Positions 29,601 through 38,298 of a stretch of DNA of 64,000 nt are shown here, in pieces (position 1 is the first letter of the stretch; every line of letters begins with the position of its first letter). The stretch is taken from positions 930,001 through 994,000 of the forward strand of contig JAEHOE010000005.1 of the NCBI GenBank assembly GCA_016858145.1. Direction: 5' to 3'. The position numbers and the translations under genes were made by a program. Origin of the DNA: Edaphochlamys debaryana (taxonomy: Eukaryota > Chlorophyta > Chlorophyceae > Chlamydomonadales). Under the pieces are notes generated by a model, which saw only the letters and a program-made list of their open reading frames with translations, was not told the origin of the DNA and searched no databases.

Positions 29601-32600
29601 AACACAGCTGATAAGCAGCCCGAAGGTAGATGCCAGCTTGGTTCATCTTGGCCCGTGCCGCCATGTTGCGCATGCCACACGACACCAACATTTCCTGTAT
29701 GGCAAGGAAGGTGGACATGGGCTCGCAAATGGAAGCATTCATCATGTTCTCGTGAACATGCTGCTGTAGCCAACCAATCTTGAACTCGCGGTACTGCTCG
29801 GGATCCGTGACAGGGTCAGGAGGGAGCTTCCGTACGCGAGGCGGGGGCGGCTCCTTGTCCGAAGAGGGTGATGCGAGACGATCCGCCGCCTCTCCCCCAG
29901 GGGAGGGCGGCGCGGCGGTCTTTGGCGAAGTTGCGGACTGTTTCCCGGGCGCCTCTGGTGCTGGGAACTCGGCGACGAGTGGCGCGGTGGGGGCTGGCGC
30001 CGTGCTGAGTAGGGGCAGGGGAGATGGAAGGGGGGCGGATGACGCGAGAGGCGCGGCGTGGGCAGTGATGCGGTCAGAGGCCCTGAGCTGCGGGTAGGCC
30101 CTGAGGACCAGGCATGCCCAATTGGCCAACTGCTCTACCTCAGCGTTGATAAGCTGGGACGCCTCAATGACCCTCTCGTCCAACCCGGAGAGGTCGAGGG
30201 GAAGGCGGAACCGGGCGCGACCCATCAGTGCAGTGTCGGTTGAGCCGTCCAGTGCGGATGGTGTCAGGCCCAGTGCTTCCGCTGCGCTTCGTGTCTCTTC
30301 GGGTGTTATCTCACAGCTGCCCCTGCTGGCCGCCTCGAGGCTTCCCCTGGTCGCTACCAGGAAGACCTGAGCCGCGGCTTCCTTCACGCGGGGTAAGAAA
30401 GCCTGGGCGGTTTGGAGTCGCAGCTGTTGTAGGTCCGCCTCATGTCGTCGTGCGCTTTCAGCCCCAGCCGCCTCCAGCCGTTCCGCCCGTTGCAGTAATC
30501 GTCTTACTTCCAGTTCCAATTCTGCCTCAGGGGCGAGGGGAGAACTGGGTGGCTCCGCGGGGGCTGTCGGCGGGGGCGAGGGTGAGCTGGGGGCGACTTG
30601 GTTCAAGTAGTCCTTGACGGCTTGAGCAGCCCAGAGCTTGCACCCATCGCATTCCCGCGGCTCCGGTCGGGGAACATCGCCTGGCCGCGTTAAGACCACA
30701 TCGCCACGGTACATGAAACGGTGGATGGCCTCCGCCTCGAAGTCCCAGAGGGGCGGCGCGGGGGTGGTCGTCTCGGGCACGCCAGAGGGGGCTCGCTCGT
30801 CCGTACCACATCCTGTTGCGTTCAGGTCCTTCAACCACTCGCCCCAATCATAGTAGGTGCTCCCGGCCATCGTCCATGCCTGGAAGGCGGACTCGTCCCG
30901 GTCCAGTCGGCAGGCCTTGGCAGCAGCCAAGTGGGTCACGGCTTCACATAGTAGCTTTCTGGCGGCGTTTTCCGCCGCCCGTATGCTACTGTTCTTGCGT
31001 GCTGCCGCCCCCAGGGCCACCCGAGTCATGGTGAGCTTGGCTGAGGCGTCGTCCTTCGGTAGGCGGGTCATGGTGGCGCGGATGTGAGCGCGGCGTAACT
31101 GGGCGAGGGAGGCGGAGAGAGAAGAGGATGCCGACGCTGCGGCGTCTGCGGGAGCGGAAGGTGGAGGAGGGGGAGACGGGGTGGTGCTTGGACCTGCCAC
31201 GTCCACCATGAAGATCTCGCTGTCTGAGTAGTCGGACGAAGCGGTCTCCCAGGCTAGCACGGGGGCCACGGGAGTGCTCATGAAGTCGATGGGGAGAGTA
31301 GATCGGGTTCCACGGTCGTTGGTGTACTCCAGTACTTGCCGTTTGTACGAAATGTCTGCTTGGGCGGCGTCCAGGTAATCGCATCCCAACAGCACTTCAT
31401 ACCCCAAGGAGTTGGAGACGAAGGGGCTGATTGAGAAGCTCATGTCGCCGGTACTGACGCAGAGATTCCGCACGTGGCCGCTGGCGGGCGTACGGGAGCC
31501 GTCGGCATTACTAAAGGTCATGTCGGTAGGCTCCACCACGTCCAGTAACCGCAGCTTGCGTAGGGCTGAAGTGGATATCATGCTGACGCTGGCGCCACTA
31601 TCGATCACGGCGATCAGGGTGAGCCATGTCCCTTCGGCGTCGCGAACCTTGATAAGGGCTCGGCACACGCGGTACTGGCGGCCGTCCGTGTCGTGCCCGG
31701 AAGCGGCGAGGGCCATGGGCGTGTAGGGGCCGGCAGGGTCAACCCGTGCGGCCTTGCTCCACAGGGCCTCCAGCCAATCATCAGGGGACGAGGACGCGCG
31801 GGGTTGTTGGACAAGGGAGACGGTGGCCGGTGGGTGGTGTGCGGACTTGCGCAGGAGAGCCTGCAGTTGTGCGCACACCCGACTGAACACGTTAGCAATG
31901 TTCAGGCTGGTCAGGGACCCAAGGGGTACGGCATGCCGCACCACCTTGTTCACAATGTCCGCTGTCAGCTGGCGTTCCGCGTCCAGAGGGTCCGTGGAGG
32001 GCACAGGGTCCGTGCGGCCCAAAGGGTCGCCCGGCTTCCTGGTCTTCCAGTTTCGGTCGGACCCCTTCTCCTGGCCAGGGGCGCTGCGGTGGGGGGAGCC
32101 CGGGGGCCTTCCGTCACCATGGCCCCTGGGGGAGTCGGAGCGTTGCCATCCCTGCCCCCGCCCCGAAGGTGAAGAAGGTTGGTACTTGCCCCGATCGCTC
32201 TTCCAGTCTTGCGCGGGGCCGTAGGCACCCGGCTTACTGGGGAGTGACGGTTGTCTGGGGGGTACGCTTGGGGGTACACCTGGGGGAAGGGGGGCACTGG
32301 GAGAACGGGACAAGAGGGGGCCTTGGTCTGGACGGGGGCCACCGGAGGGCATGGGCCCTGAGCCGGTGCCCTGGGAGGAGAGGGCAGGAGGCTTGAGGGC
32401 TGACTGCAGAGGCTGTCCAGAACGGTTGCCGCCCCCAGAAGGTACAGGGTCAGGGGAAAAGGCTACCCGCTTGCGAGGCAAGGTGGTGTTCTCAAACTCC
32501 CCGACCCTCTTCATGTACACCTCTGGGTCCCATTGCTGATACATGTGGAAGATTTCTTCCTCGGGGGAGGCAAAGGTCCGTGTGCCTGACATGGAGCACC

Positions 32601-33678
32601 AAGAATCAGCCTCCCACACAGACTCACCGCGTGTGAGGTAGCGAGGAGAGGAAGGTGTCGTCCGCCCACGAGGCTGGAGGCGAGGCGCCGGAGTTGGATC
32701 GGTCTCAACCAGGTAGATGGTGTTGTTGGCGCGTCGAGCCTGTGGGGGGGCGAAGGAGCGAGGGACAGGCCTGCGCGGAGGGGGCCCGCGAGGGGGGTTA
32801 GGCCTGGCCTCACGGTCGCCGATGACGGCGAGGGTCAGCTGCTCCAGGCGCCGGTTCATGTCGTTGAACGCTGCTCGGTCGACACGGGCTTGGGATGTTG
32901 AAGTTGCCCTTGGGCCGGAGTTGCTGTTGTTGTTGCCATTGAAGCGGCGCTCACCCTTGTCCGGCCAGCGCGCGCGGGGCTCGCGACGTGCGGGCTCGGG
33001 CGCGGGGTTCGGCCGTGCCGGTCTCGGGGCGTCGTACGAACGAGTCTTGCCGTTGTTGTCGCCTTGATCACGAGAAGGTCGGTCGTTGCGACTCGAAGTA
33101 GGCGCCTGAGGAGGGGGCACGAAACGAGGGGAGCGCGGCTCGCGGTTAACGTCGTCGGTATCCCCGTCGCTCCGGGGGTACTTAGCGTTTTCCGCCGCAT
33201 AGCTTGCGCAATCAATAGCTGATTCCAAATTGCGGGGCCGGAAGAGGTACATCTTGTCTTGGACTTCAGGATGTAGGCCCCGTATAAAGTTGTGCATGTG
33301 ACTGAGGTCCACAGCGCTGTCTATTCCCAGCTGCGTTAGCAAGCCACGGAAACGATCAGCGTAGTCACGCACAGATTCCCTCTTGCCTTGCCGACAGTTT
33401 GCAAGGCGGAAATACAGCACCTCGTCGCGCACTGCGTAACGTTCAGTCAGCGCAGCGCGGAAATCCACCCAATTGGAAAGCCGTTGGGGAACGCACTTGG
33501 CCCAAGCCGAGGCGTCTGGTCCCAGTCGGCACCGCGCGGCCGTTAGTCGGTCCGCCTCGGTCCAACGGAAGGCCTCGCTGTGCCGCTCAACCTGATCCAG
33601 CCAGTCCGCAGCGGACGTGGACCGGGGGTCGAATACGGTCAGCGAGTTGAGGGCTGAGGGCGTCAGGCCTCGCTCCAT
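23647..33678 (-). CDS. Giant Gag-Pro-Pol polyprotein (3,343 aa) with PHD finger, duplicated protease and integrase
   Basis: One open frame. Approximate residues: 1-170 retrotransposon Gag domain, no CCHC knuckle; 660-780 retropepsin with IDSGASVSMIS and EVLLGCDYL; 890-960 and 1340-1400 two copies of a module ending GCGTD; 1400-1500 a second retropepsin-like domain with ELILGLDWL but no DSG loop; 1640-2010 RT with TTWVDDSLA (near 28000); 2035-2160 RNase H (ATDYSAEAMS, HRNADGLSR); 2440-2490 PHD finger; 2575-2640 and 2708-2780 a duplicated VW(E/Q)D linker; 2780-2830 HHCC zinc domain; 2840-3020 integrase core with Asp (HADLQG), Asp (VTDRGMEF) and Glu (GLVENMGG); 3190-3230 a GPY-like C-terminal module. 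It provides particle assembly, processing, reverse transcription and integration. It is far longer than a usual Ty3 polyprotein of 1,200-1,700 residues. Confidence 0.92.
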   Translation of the reverse strand: MERGLTPSALNSLTVFDPRSTSAADWLDQVERHSEAFRWTEADRLTAARCRLGPDASAWAKCVPQRLSNWVDFRAALTERYAVRDEVLYFRLANCRQGKRESVRDYADRFRGLLTQLGIDSAVDLSHMHNFIRGLHPEVQDKMYLFRPRNLESAIDCASYAAENAKYPRSDGDTDDVNREPRSPRFVPPPQAPTSSRNDRPSRDQGDNNGKTRSYDAPRPARPNPAPEPARREPRARWPDKGERRFNGNNNSNSGPRATSTSQARVDRAAFNDMNRRLEQLTLAVIGDREARPNPPRGPPPRRPVPRSFAPPQARRANNTIYLVETDPTPAPRLQPRGRTTPSSPRYLTRGESVWEADSWCSMSGTRTFASPEEEIFHMYQQWDPEVYMKRVGEFENTTLPRKRVAFSPDPVPSGGGNRSGQPLQSALKPPALSSQGTGSGPMPSGGPRPDQGPLLSRSPSAPLPPGVPPSVPPRQPSLPSKPGAYGPAQDWKSDRGKYQPSSPSGRGQGWQRSDSPRGHGDGRPPGSPHRSAPGQEKGSDRNWKTRKPGDPLGRTDPVPSTDPLDAERQLTADIVNKVVRHAVPLGSLTSLNIANVFSRVCAQLQALLRKSAHHPPATVSLVQQPRASSSPDDWLEALWSKAARVDPAGPYTPMALAASGHDTDGRQYRVCRALIKVRDAEGTWLTLIAVIDSGASVSMISTSALRKLRLLDVVEPTDMTFSNADGSRTPASGHVRNLCVSTGDMSFSISPFVSNSLGYEVLLGCDYLDAAQADISYKRQVLEYTNDRGTRSTLPIDFMSTPVAPVLAWETASSDYSDSEIFMVDVAGPSTTPSPPPPPSAPADAAASASSSLSASLAQLRRAHIRATMTRLPKDDASAKLTMTRVALGAAARKNSSIRAAENAARKLLCEAVTHLAAAKACRLDRDESAFQAWTMAGSTYYDWGEWLKDLNATGCGTDERAPSGVPETTTPAPPLWDFEAEAIHRFMYRGDVVLTRPGDVPRPEPRECDGCKLWAAQAVKDYLNQVAPSSPSPPPTAPAEPPSSPLAPEAELELEVRRLLQRAERLEAAGAESARRHEADLQQLRLQTAQAFLPRVKEAAAQVFLVATRGSLEAASRGSCEITPEETRSAAEALGLTPSALDGSTDTALMGRARFRLPLDLSGLDERVIEASQLINAEVEQLANWACLVLRAYPQLRASDRITAHAAPLASSAPLPSPLPLLSTAPAPTAPLVAEFPAPEAPGKQSATSPKTAAPPSPGGEAADRLASPSSDKEPPPPRVRKLPPDPVTDPEQYREFKIGWLQQHVHENMMNASICEPMSTFLAIQEMLVSCGMRNMAARAKMNQAGIYLRAAYQLCSTVDDIIATNRYEVEASYSLGGWNFCPDRERWMARANAEGCGTDFYNPGSPSEPSYPTAVAVLKEHEVKYLLTRLSHTNPVVPVQRPLNNASGQPIDVVGKTVLTVILPDRSTEVEVYVARRLASELILGLDWLHAVRACIDLDQHLLHYTSSQEQRCHVELWSESHSRASRPDICMMGGDGAAVHALTTGFGPEPDVETGPPPPEPGPPRERDRRRFPSSGDEPTVVQRPLEPPPYSEIELLTPAEHVARARLFAEQTIALRAQKHPDEELAQHLAACVNPNLSREQWEKAYGLLYKHFDLFARNSLELGRTTWQSLTVDTGDSPPIFVPPHRMSYQDRQVCNEAIQELLQSGIIEPAESPWSSPVFVVRNSSGKPRLVVDLRRINAVLRPVRFPIGVLREVLDRVIPPPGEQRFASTLDCRMGFYAIPIDDPASRDRVAFHTTSGCWRFKRMPMGLASSPAIWCQLMQKALGPVLLGGVSRVPAPKEAPARLDTTADPHPSSGPYRRRNPNGPDSAPAFKDPEDRCVTTWVDDSLALSKDFDTHLRDLERVFDLLRLSGVKLSSTKGRYFQRQLRWLGFSIDFEKGTATMDPKHMATISAFPAPRTRRHVASWLGLTSFYRAWIFEYSKKAAPMIRLLRKDAPWEWGPEQQRSFEELRRALTCWPILRSPTFKEGMPFILATDYSAEAMSAILQQRDPKNGKLYVIQYASRRCSPTEAKMASGEGEVLAACWAMRHFRPYLLNAPDPFILVSDSLCLRYVMGPGASGQEPLSSRLTRLAIKMSQFRFKVEFSPGSKHRNADGLSRMADMMGEHNDAPPDRPITPGAPPPGSDSDEDVWTTEIYSSPFAVTRLAAELWPTTDVEVYSALVWPQPGQERVTEYPTTHPRTTRRPGGMAWDVVWLPEPPQPRRTSAAADRSVNAFMVDATPVTGIIPPRPRRVRFAPNGTTLALSPSQAAGENADPSGEVGPSAPPAPPLPRPQTAVNDGAGPSGSQPNPGPLTEATAALALSDSDTVTPSEATSDSDSPATEDQPMPPPHLNSPPEATLRLSSRPRRFNSLLADFEETERVRQVVEDADPDPGLTCVVCMKPKPCHNMLICDATGCDKGWHTTCLRPPLPRVPPGTWQCPMHAGDWPARYKDVARRLANDPADSPMDLVSTDSEADGAAQPQPPTEPAASQPPIEYDSSDLRQFSSDEAEELDERDDIINGRRQRPVWEDTALINFLRTERLIVDPSTLRASDPLTIAEEVRRVKARSALYAYQEGKLYRLPTDPTQAPRVVPPPGERELLTRQLHESGSRPSVKESEKDPDYTPERSDTSDDEPPEQLERSPSNSPSPKEPSQPKRPASVWQDEPVIEYVKTGKLKVSYELLDERDPLKLSREVQRVRKRAKHYSWDANQQQLMRHSKGGPRVVPPPDQCLRITQELHALGHLGVDKTLSLVASRYWFERMRPICREVVAACTDCNAQRQLLLRRTVLRPLPNSPFNYRLHADLQGKFRRTPSGNVYLLVIIDAFTKWPEAIPIPNKQPTTVFRALHDTWFARYGVPTEMVTDRGMEFAGAFHSGLRTYHITHRRTAAYAPQGNGLVENMGGTIVNQLRTLAASEDRWDEVCQRALWAYRAAIHHSTRVSPALAMFGRELRLRGDLPEPPTEAPDIHPEEIAIDWRPEDFDNLRARKEAMDTTAEVIFTNNDKAKARQKAKYEARYHQTKGRSKALKAGGRREPARADVEDREEPTPMAEDKPAEAPTTATSSPLCFNPLVPPGEPPVQPPGATSSAPPTAPPTQAPPSNKAASPAPPPAPLTPAPEASGNGTWTVNDEQLPGLPPLQPGEFCYMRKEKRRKMQKKVEGPYKYCYYTPQGSYAVVEGADGKRFAVATHRLLVNPSHAKGAKRSALPATATPPFTSPTVLEQAGAAAPRKAATAKVKPAMAPTPEVLPSAVAQGSSQAATTAQAPPPRPRSALKRHKRPHKLPAGDESPGMEEA
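26215..26350 (-). other. PHD-type zinc finger within the polyprotein
   Basis: Pattern CVVC, then C-x4-C (CDATGC), W-H-x2-C (GWHTTC), and CPMH about 18 residues later: a C4-H-C2-H arrangement with the Trp two residues before the last pair (GTWQCPMH). It lies between RNase H and integrase. PHD fingers commonly read histone H3 tails, so a role in choosing chromatin for integration is plausible but inferred. Confidence 0.8.
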
Positions 33679-33961
33679 GATGGTACTTGAGCGGAAGGCC
33701 TGCGGGGGTTTTGGTAGGGCGAGGGGAGGGAGACGGAAGCACGCAGAGGTTACCCTGAGGGGTGCTCTTGTCCCTGAGCCTCGCTGAGGCTTGGTTACGA
33801 GCCCTCGCTGCTGTTAGAGCGGGGGAAAGAGAAACACAAACACGAGCTGGCTGTACGCCCTTGCCCGGGCTACCGCTGCAGTCGGCGCTGACGGGTTGAG
33901 ATGCGTAACTTGCTGCACGCAGGATCCCCTGGCGCAGCTGTGAACCAAGGTCCCGCTACCA
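33679..33961 (-). other. Element 5' untranslated leader with candidate primer-binding site
   Basis: 283 bp between the 5' LTR and the Gag ATG. Directly after the LTR the minus strand reads TGGTAGCGGGACCTTGG. TGG complements the CCA end of a tRNA; I could not assign the tRNA species with confidence. Confidence 0.5.
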
Positions 33962-36405
33962 ACGGCGGAGCGTGTGGTCCACCAAGTGGGTAACCACCCC
34001 AAAATTTTTCGCGCGGATACTACCCGTAGATGCGTGTCCACTTACTTGCAGGAGGTTACCACTGGTGACTAACGGTCCGTGCCCTAGGATCGCACAGCTG
34101 GCGCTATAGTGTGTGTGAAGACACAACTAGGCGCTAGTGGGTTGCGGCTTGGGCCTGGACAGACGATCCAGGGCCTTGGGGTTGAAGGTAGGCTTTGCGG
34201 AAGCGTACTTTATGAGGTGCGGAAGCGTGTAGGGCTCAGGTAGGGGGTCTTAACCGCCTCTTCTACCTGTCCAAGTGTCGGGGTTGTTGTCACGCAAGCA
34301 GGGGACCTGAGGGTGTCCTGCTGCTGCGGCTGAGGGGGGCAGGGGTCACACGGAAGGTGGGAGGCCTGCGGAGGAGAGAGAGAGAGGCGGCGGTGCCTGG
34401 GGGTTACGACCAGGGGCCGTGCAGATATGAACCACCGACGATGTGTCTTGCTGTACGGTACGGGAGGATGACTCACACGACCTGTTGACACGGATATACG
34501 AGCAGTACGGCAGGGGGTCTTAACCGCCGCTTCTACCGCTGCTGTTGATGTGCGCTGGCCCAGCAGGCGGGAGGCTTAGTCACACGGCCTGGGGAAGAGA
34601 CGCTGGATCCAAGGGGTTGCAAGCAGGGCTTGAGGTGCCGCTTCTGCTGCTGTAGTCGACTTGTAGACGTTGATACCACTGACAGATCGGAGGCTTAGTC
34701 ACACGACCTGCGGTGACAAGGGAACGACGCTACCCTGACGCCGGAGCGGGAAGGGGACGCCTCGCTGCGCTCGGCGGGTGCCTGTGCCTGTGGAAGCCGG
34801 GTTCCTAGCTGCCTGACCGGGCGGCCTCTTGCGGCCGGGTACCGATAGGACTTAGTGCGGCAAACACCCGACAGATAACTGTCTGGTGAAGCGTTCGGGA
34901 CCTGGGGGCAACCGGGCTACTAGAACACCTGCGGGTCCTGCGACGGGGGGAAGGGGAGCAGTCCGGGGCCAACGGACGGCCTCGCTGCCGGTAGACTGTT
35001 GTCGTTGACGGCGAAGGTACTTGTTTGGGCACCTGCGGTCAGACAAAGGCTGTGCTACTCCTATGTGCGTACTCTGCGTACGCGACGACGGCGATGGGCG
35101 ACTATTCAGTGACCGAAGTCACACGAGGGACGCGCGGCCTGTCTTTCAATCACGGGATTACACTTCCTTGCTAGTGTCACGATGATCAGTCGCAACTCTT
35201 GCTCAGTCGCGGAGCGGTACACACACACACGCTGTCCCTCTAGCAGGGACTTTCGCTGGAAGGCTTGTAAGGAGGCGCTATCCTCCTTTTTCTATTTTAA
35301 TTCCCCTTTCAAAAGCGCGCAACCACGCGGAATATAAAGGGCTCGGGCCCGCGGCCCGCCGTACAGGCCGGGCCGCGTGCCTTTCGCCTCGCCGCGCCTA
35401 CGAGGCACCACACCGCTCCTAACCTAGCTCACTGCAGCAATAGCGCTAGCCCTAACTCAACAACACACAGCTCCTGGTGTCGGGGCAGGTTTGGGGCGCC
35501 AGGGTACGGCCCCACAATCCGGTGCGCCCATTGCGCCGCGCCGGACCCTACCCCTGCACTGCACCGGCATACCCAGCGGGCAACAACGCGGGAATAGCAC
35601 AAACCAACGCAGTAGCAGGTCTAGGGGCGAGGGTCTCGACGGCCCGTCCTCCTTTGAACGCGCAGCTCGCGTCAGGCCGTCTTCTGCACTCGAGGGGCGG
35701 CCTAGACACACACAGAACCCACAGAACACACGCAGTAGTCCTAATACTTCGTGCTCACGCTCTAAAGCACGTCCTGGCGTCCGCAATTCAGGTTTGGAGG
35801 GCGGACCGCTCTTCCGCTTACTCCACTAAGAACCCAAACAGCACACTGCCGTGATTGTCGCGCAGACTGCACAAGGAGAGGGCGGTTCTTGCGGGAGAGC
35901 CCACCGTTGCCAGTGGAGGGCTCCTTGCATGGCCGCTTCCTCCCACCGGGGGCACGCTCGGGCGTTGCTCCCACTCCAATTATGAATCACACTGAACGGA
36001 GAAGCTAAGCTGCGGGCGGATTGGCGGGGGCGCCAGCCATCCGTCGGCCTCCGGGCCGCGGCCTCGCGCTTGCAGCGCTCGGCCGTCCACAGCAGCGAAG
36101 AATACCTTGAACACACACAGGAAACGGTCCGAGGCTCCAGACGAAGGAGCCAGGGAAGACGCAATGCTCCACGAATCATCCTACGCGAGCCGGCTCCCGG
36201 CCTCGCGATGACTGACATAAGCTCCAGCATGCTTGCGCAATAGTGTACAGGGGCTAGCGCCTTGCGCGTGCCGGCCTGCCGGCCAGACACTAACCCTCCT
36301 GGCACTCTCCTCCAAGTCCACGCATTTAGGTCGGGAAGCCAGTTCGCCACGCCACGCAACCGGGTGCCATACTCGCTTGGGGTCGGTCGTCCCCTGCGCA
36401 GCATA
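33962..36405 (-). repeat. 5' LTR (2,444 bp)
   Basis: Same length as the 3' LTR and no mismatch noticed by eye. The outer end (36405) abuts the resumed tandem unit with CGCG at 36406. Confidence 0.93.
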
Positions 36406-36418
36406 CGCGCTGCAGAGA

Positions 36419-36490
36419 GCAGCCGAACCGGGCCGAACCCGGGGCTCCTGGGTGAAAGCCAGGGATGTTAACCGCCTACACCACAGCGGC
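36419..36490 (-). pseudogene. tRNA-Glu(TTC)-like sequence, copy 2
   Basis: Identical to 15173-15244. Its 3' end lies 13 bp from the LTR boundary at 36405. Confidence 0.5.
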
Positions 36491-37354
36491 CGACACTTTC
36501 GGCCTGAGTAGCTGTGAGGAGCTGAGAGTGGCCAAAGAGGCATTCTACTGAAGCTATATGGGGAACAAAGCCGGCCAACGCATGGAAGCCGTCCCGCGAG
36601 GAAGGCCCACGCACGTTACCCTCCCCCGCACAGCGCCCTCCCACCCCCGTGCCCTCACGGAAGCTCCTGCTTTAAGAGCGGCCGCCGCTGGACACAACGC
36701 GTCCCTGCTGCACCCGCTCGCGGCTCATACGTGGGCAAGGGAGGGTCAGCATGTCCGGGCATCCTTTGCCCCACCTGCTCCGCGCCTCTGCTCGCGGTGA
36801 CCATGCCAGTCTTCGCCGGGAAGAGGCTCAGTCGCGAGGGGGGCACGGAGGCAGCCGTGAGCAGCGAGCAGGGGGCGATGGTTTTCTCGGGGGCGGGGAT
36901 TCCGGGGAAGGGGCGAGGCAGCGTGCTGCGAGGACAGGGCCTTGCTTTCAATGCCTGGCTTTGGGCCCGGCCTGGCTTTGCGGCTGAACGAAGGGTGTTC
37001 ATGCCTCGCTTCATTCTCTTCCATCCCCTCCAGCTGCCTCCAGCAAGTGACAATACGACATGCTAAACTGGAATCACCCCCTGCTGTGCCTGGGCCAAAG
37101 CGGGCGTCCCCCTCGCTCCGCGGCCGGGCAGCTCGCATGGTCAGCGCAAGGGCTGCACAACACGGTACCAACACCGGACTTGCTGCCTACTGCCCCACCA
37201 TCACCGGCTGCAGAGCCCAGCCTCATAATAAGAGAGTGTACAACTAATGATACAACACCGGAACACAAGCCCGGCCTGGCCGCCTGGCCGCCCGCCGCCT
37301 GAAAAGCACCACACCTTCCACCCCCCATCCGCCACCTGCCACCTGCGTCCCGGC

Positions 37355-37430
37355 TCAGAAGCGGAAGGGCCCCCAGCGGCTGTCATCCACGGCCCCGGGC
37401 GGTGCGGGGCGGTTCCATGTGGCGGCGGCG
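37355..37430 (-). pseudogene. MCCB last-exon fragment in copy 2
   Basis: Same terminal codons and stop as the true gene, fused upstream to the ankyrin tail of copy 3. Confidence 0.9.
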
Positions 37431-38226
37431 GCCGAGCCGCCGCCGCTGCCGCCGCCGCAGCCGCAGCAGCCGTCTGGAGCCTGCCGCTCCACACCCCCAG
37501 GCCCCGCCGTGTGACACGTGAGGTCCACACTCCACAGTGGCGCCCAGCAGAAGCTGTGTGGCTAGGGAGCCGCTTGCACTGGGGCTGGGGCTGAGGGCTG
37601 CCGACTGGGATCGGGGGCGCGGGTCAGGGGGTGAAGAACAAGCCAGCCAAGCGCGTGTGTGGGTCAGGGGGTTGCATGTGTCCCGGCGCGTGTTTTGAGA
37701 CCGTCTCTGGGGCAACCATCGCGTGCGTACAGAGGTCATTCGCTAGGGGCTTGAGGCTGAGGGTCGGGGTCGGGCGTGGGATGAGTGTGTGGCTGGGACG
37801 ACGGCGGTGATGCGCGGGGGCTGTGCGGCCTCGCTCGATGTGTGCTGTATGCGTTGGCAGACGGATGAGCCGTGCCTCCAGTCACAACCCCTTTCAGTTG
37901 GAGCAGGGTTTAAGAAGCCTCAACGAAGCCAAGTTTGTCGGCGAGAAGCAGTTTGCGACATTGACAGCTAGCGACAGGACCTGCCTAGAGCTTATGGGCA
38001 TCATGTGTTTTTGCGATGGTTGCCTTGTATGGCCTGTTGGGTGACGTGTTGAGCCACGGGTCGCAGGTGTTGTCGGCCGCGATGTCGACGCAAGTGGACT
38101 TTGCAACACCCAGCGGCAAAGCCAGGCCTGAATCAGGACACTATCGGTAGAGTAACTCCGTATTGGTCGTTAGCGATACAGGGCAGCAGGTGCCTGAGCA
38201 GCAGGTGCCTGAGCGCGCTGCAGAGA

Positions 38227-38298
38227 GCAGCCGAACCGGGCCGAACCCGGGGCTCCTGGGTGAAAGCCAGGGATGTTAACCGCCTACACCACAGCGGC
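38227..38298 (-). pseudogene. tRNA-Glu(TTC)-like sequence, copy 3
   Basis: Identical to the copy 1 sequence. Confidence 0.5.

Larger units (their letters stand above)
16972..36405 (-). mobile_element. Complete 19.4-kb Ty3/gypsy LTR retrotransposon with extra ORF
   Basis: Oriented on the minus strand: 5' LTR 33962-36405, gag-pro-pol 23647-33678, additional spliced ORF about 19881-21951, 3' LTR 16978-19421. Both LTRs are 2,444 bp and look identical, so insertion was recent. The outer termini read TATGC...GCATA and the target duplication is CGCG. A TGG directly follows the 5' LTR (TGGTAGCGGGACC), as expected for a tRNA primer-binding site. I see no purine tract before the 3' LTR. RT, RNase H and integrase catalytic residues are present and pol is one open frame, so the element may be competent. 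Confidence 0.93.
36406..37430. repeat. Tandem unit copy 2, right part
   Basis: Resumes at CGCGCTGCAG (target duplication 36406-36409). It carries the tRNA-Glu-like sequence (36419-36490, minus) and the MCCB last-exon fragment (37355-37430, minus). No supported protein gene otherwise. Confidence 0.93.

Noticed and set aside
35826..36404. 192- to 199-codon minus-strand frames near the LTR ends
   Set aside because: Lie within both identical LTR copies, have no family resemblance and change ends with flanking sequence; treated as LTR sequence.
16972..36405. Assembly artefact explaining the identical long repeats
   Set aside because: Distinct target duplications, a unit split at one exact base, and flanks that continue the tandem unit fit a real recent insertion better, though long reads would settle it.
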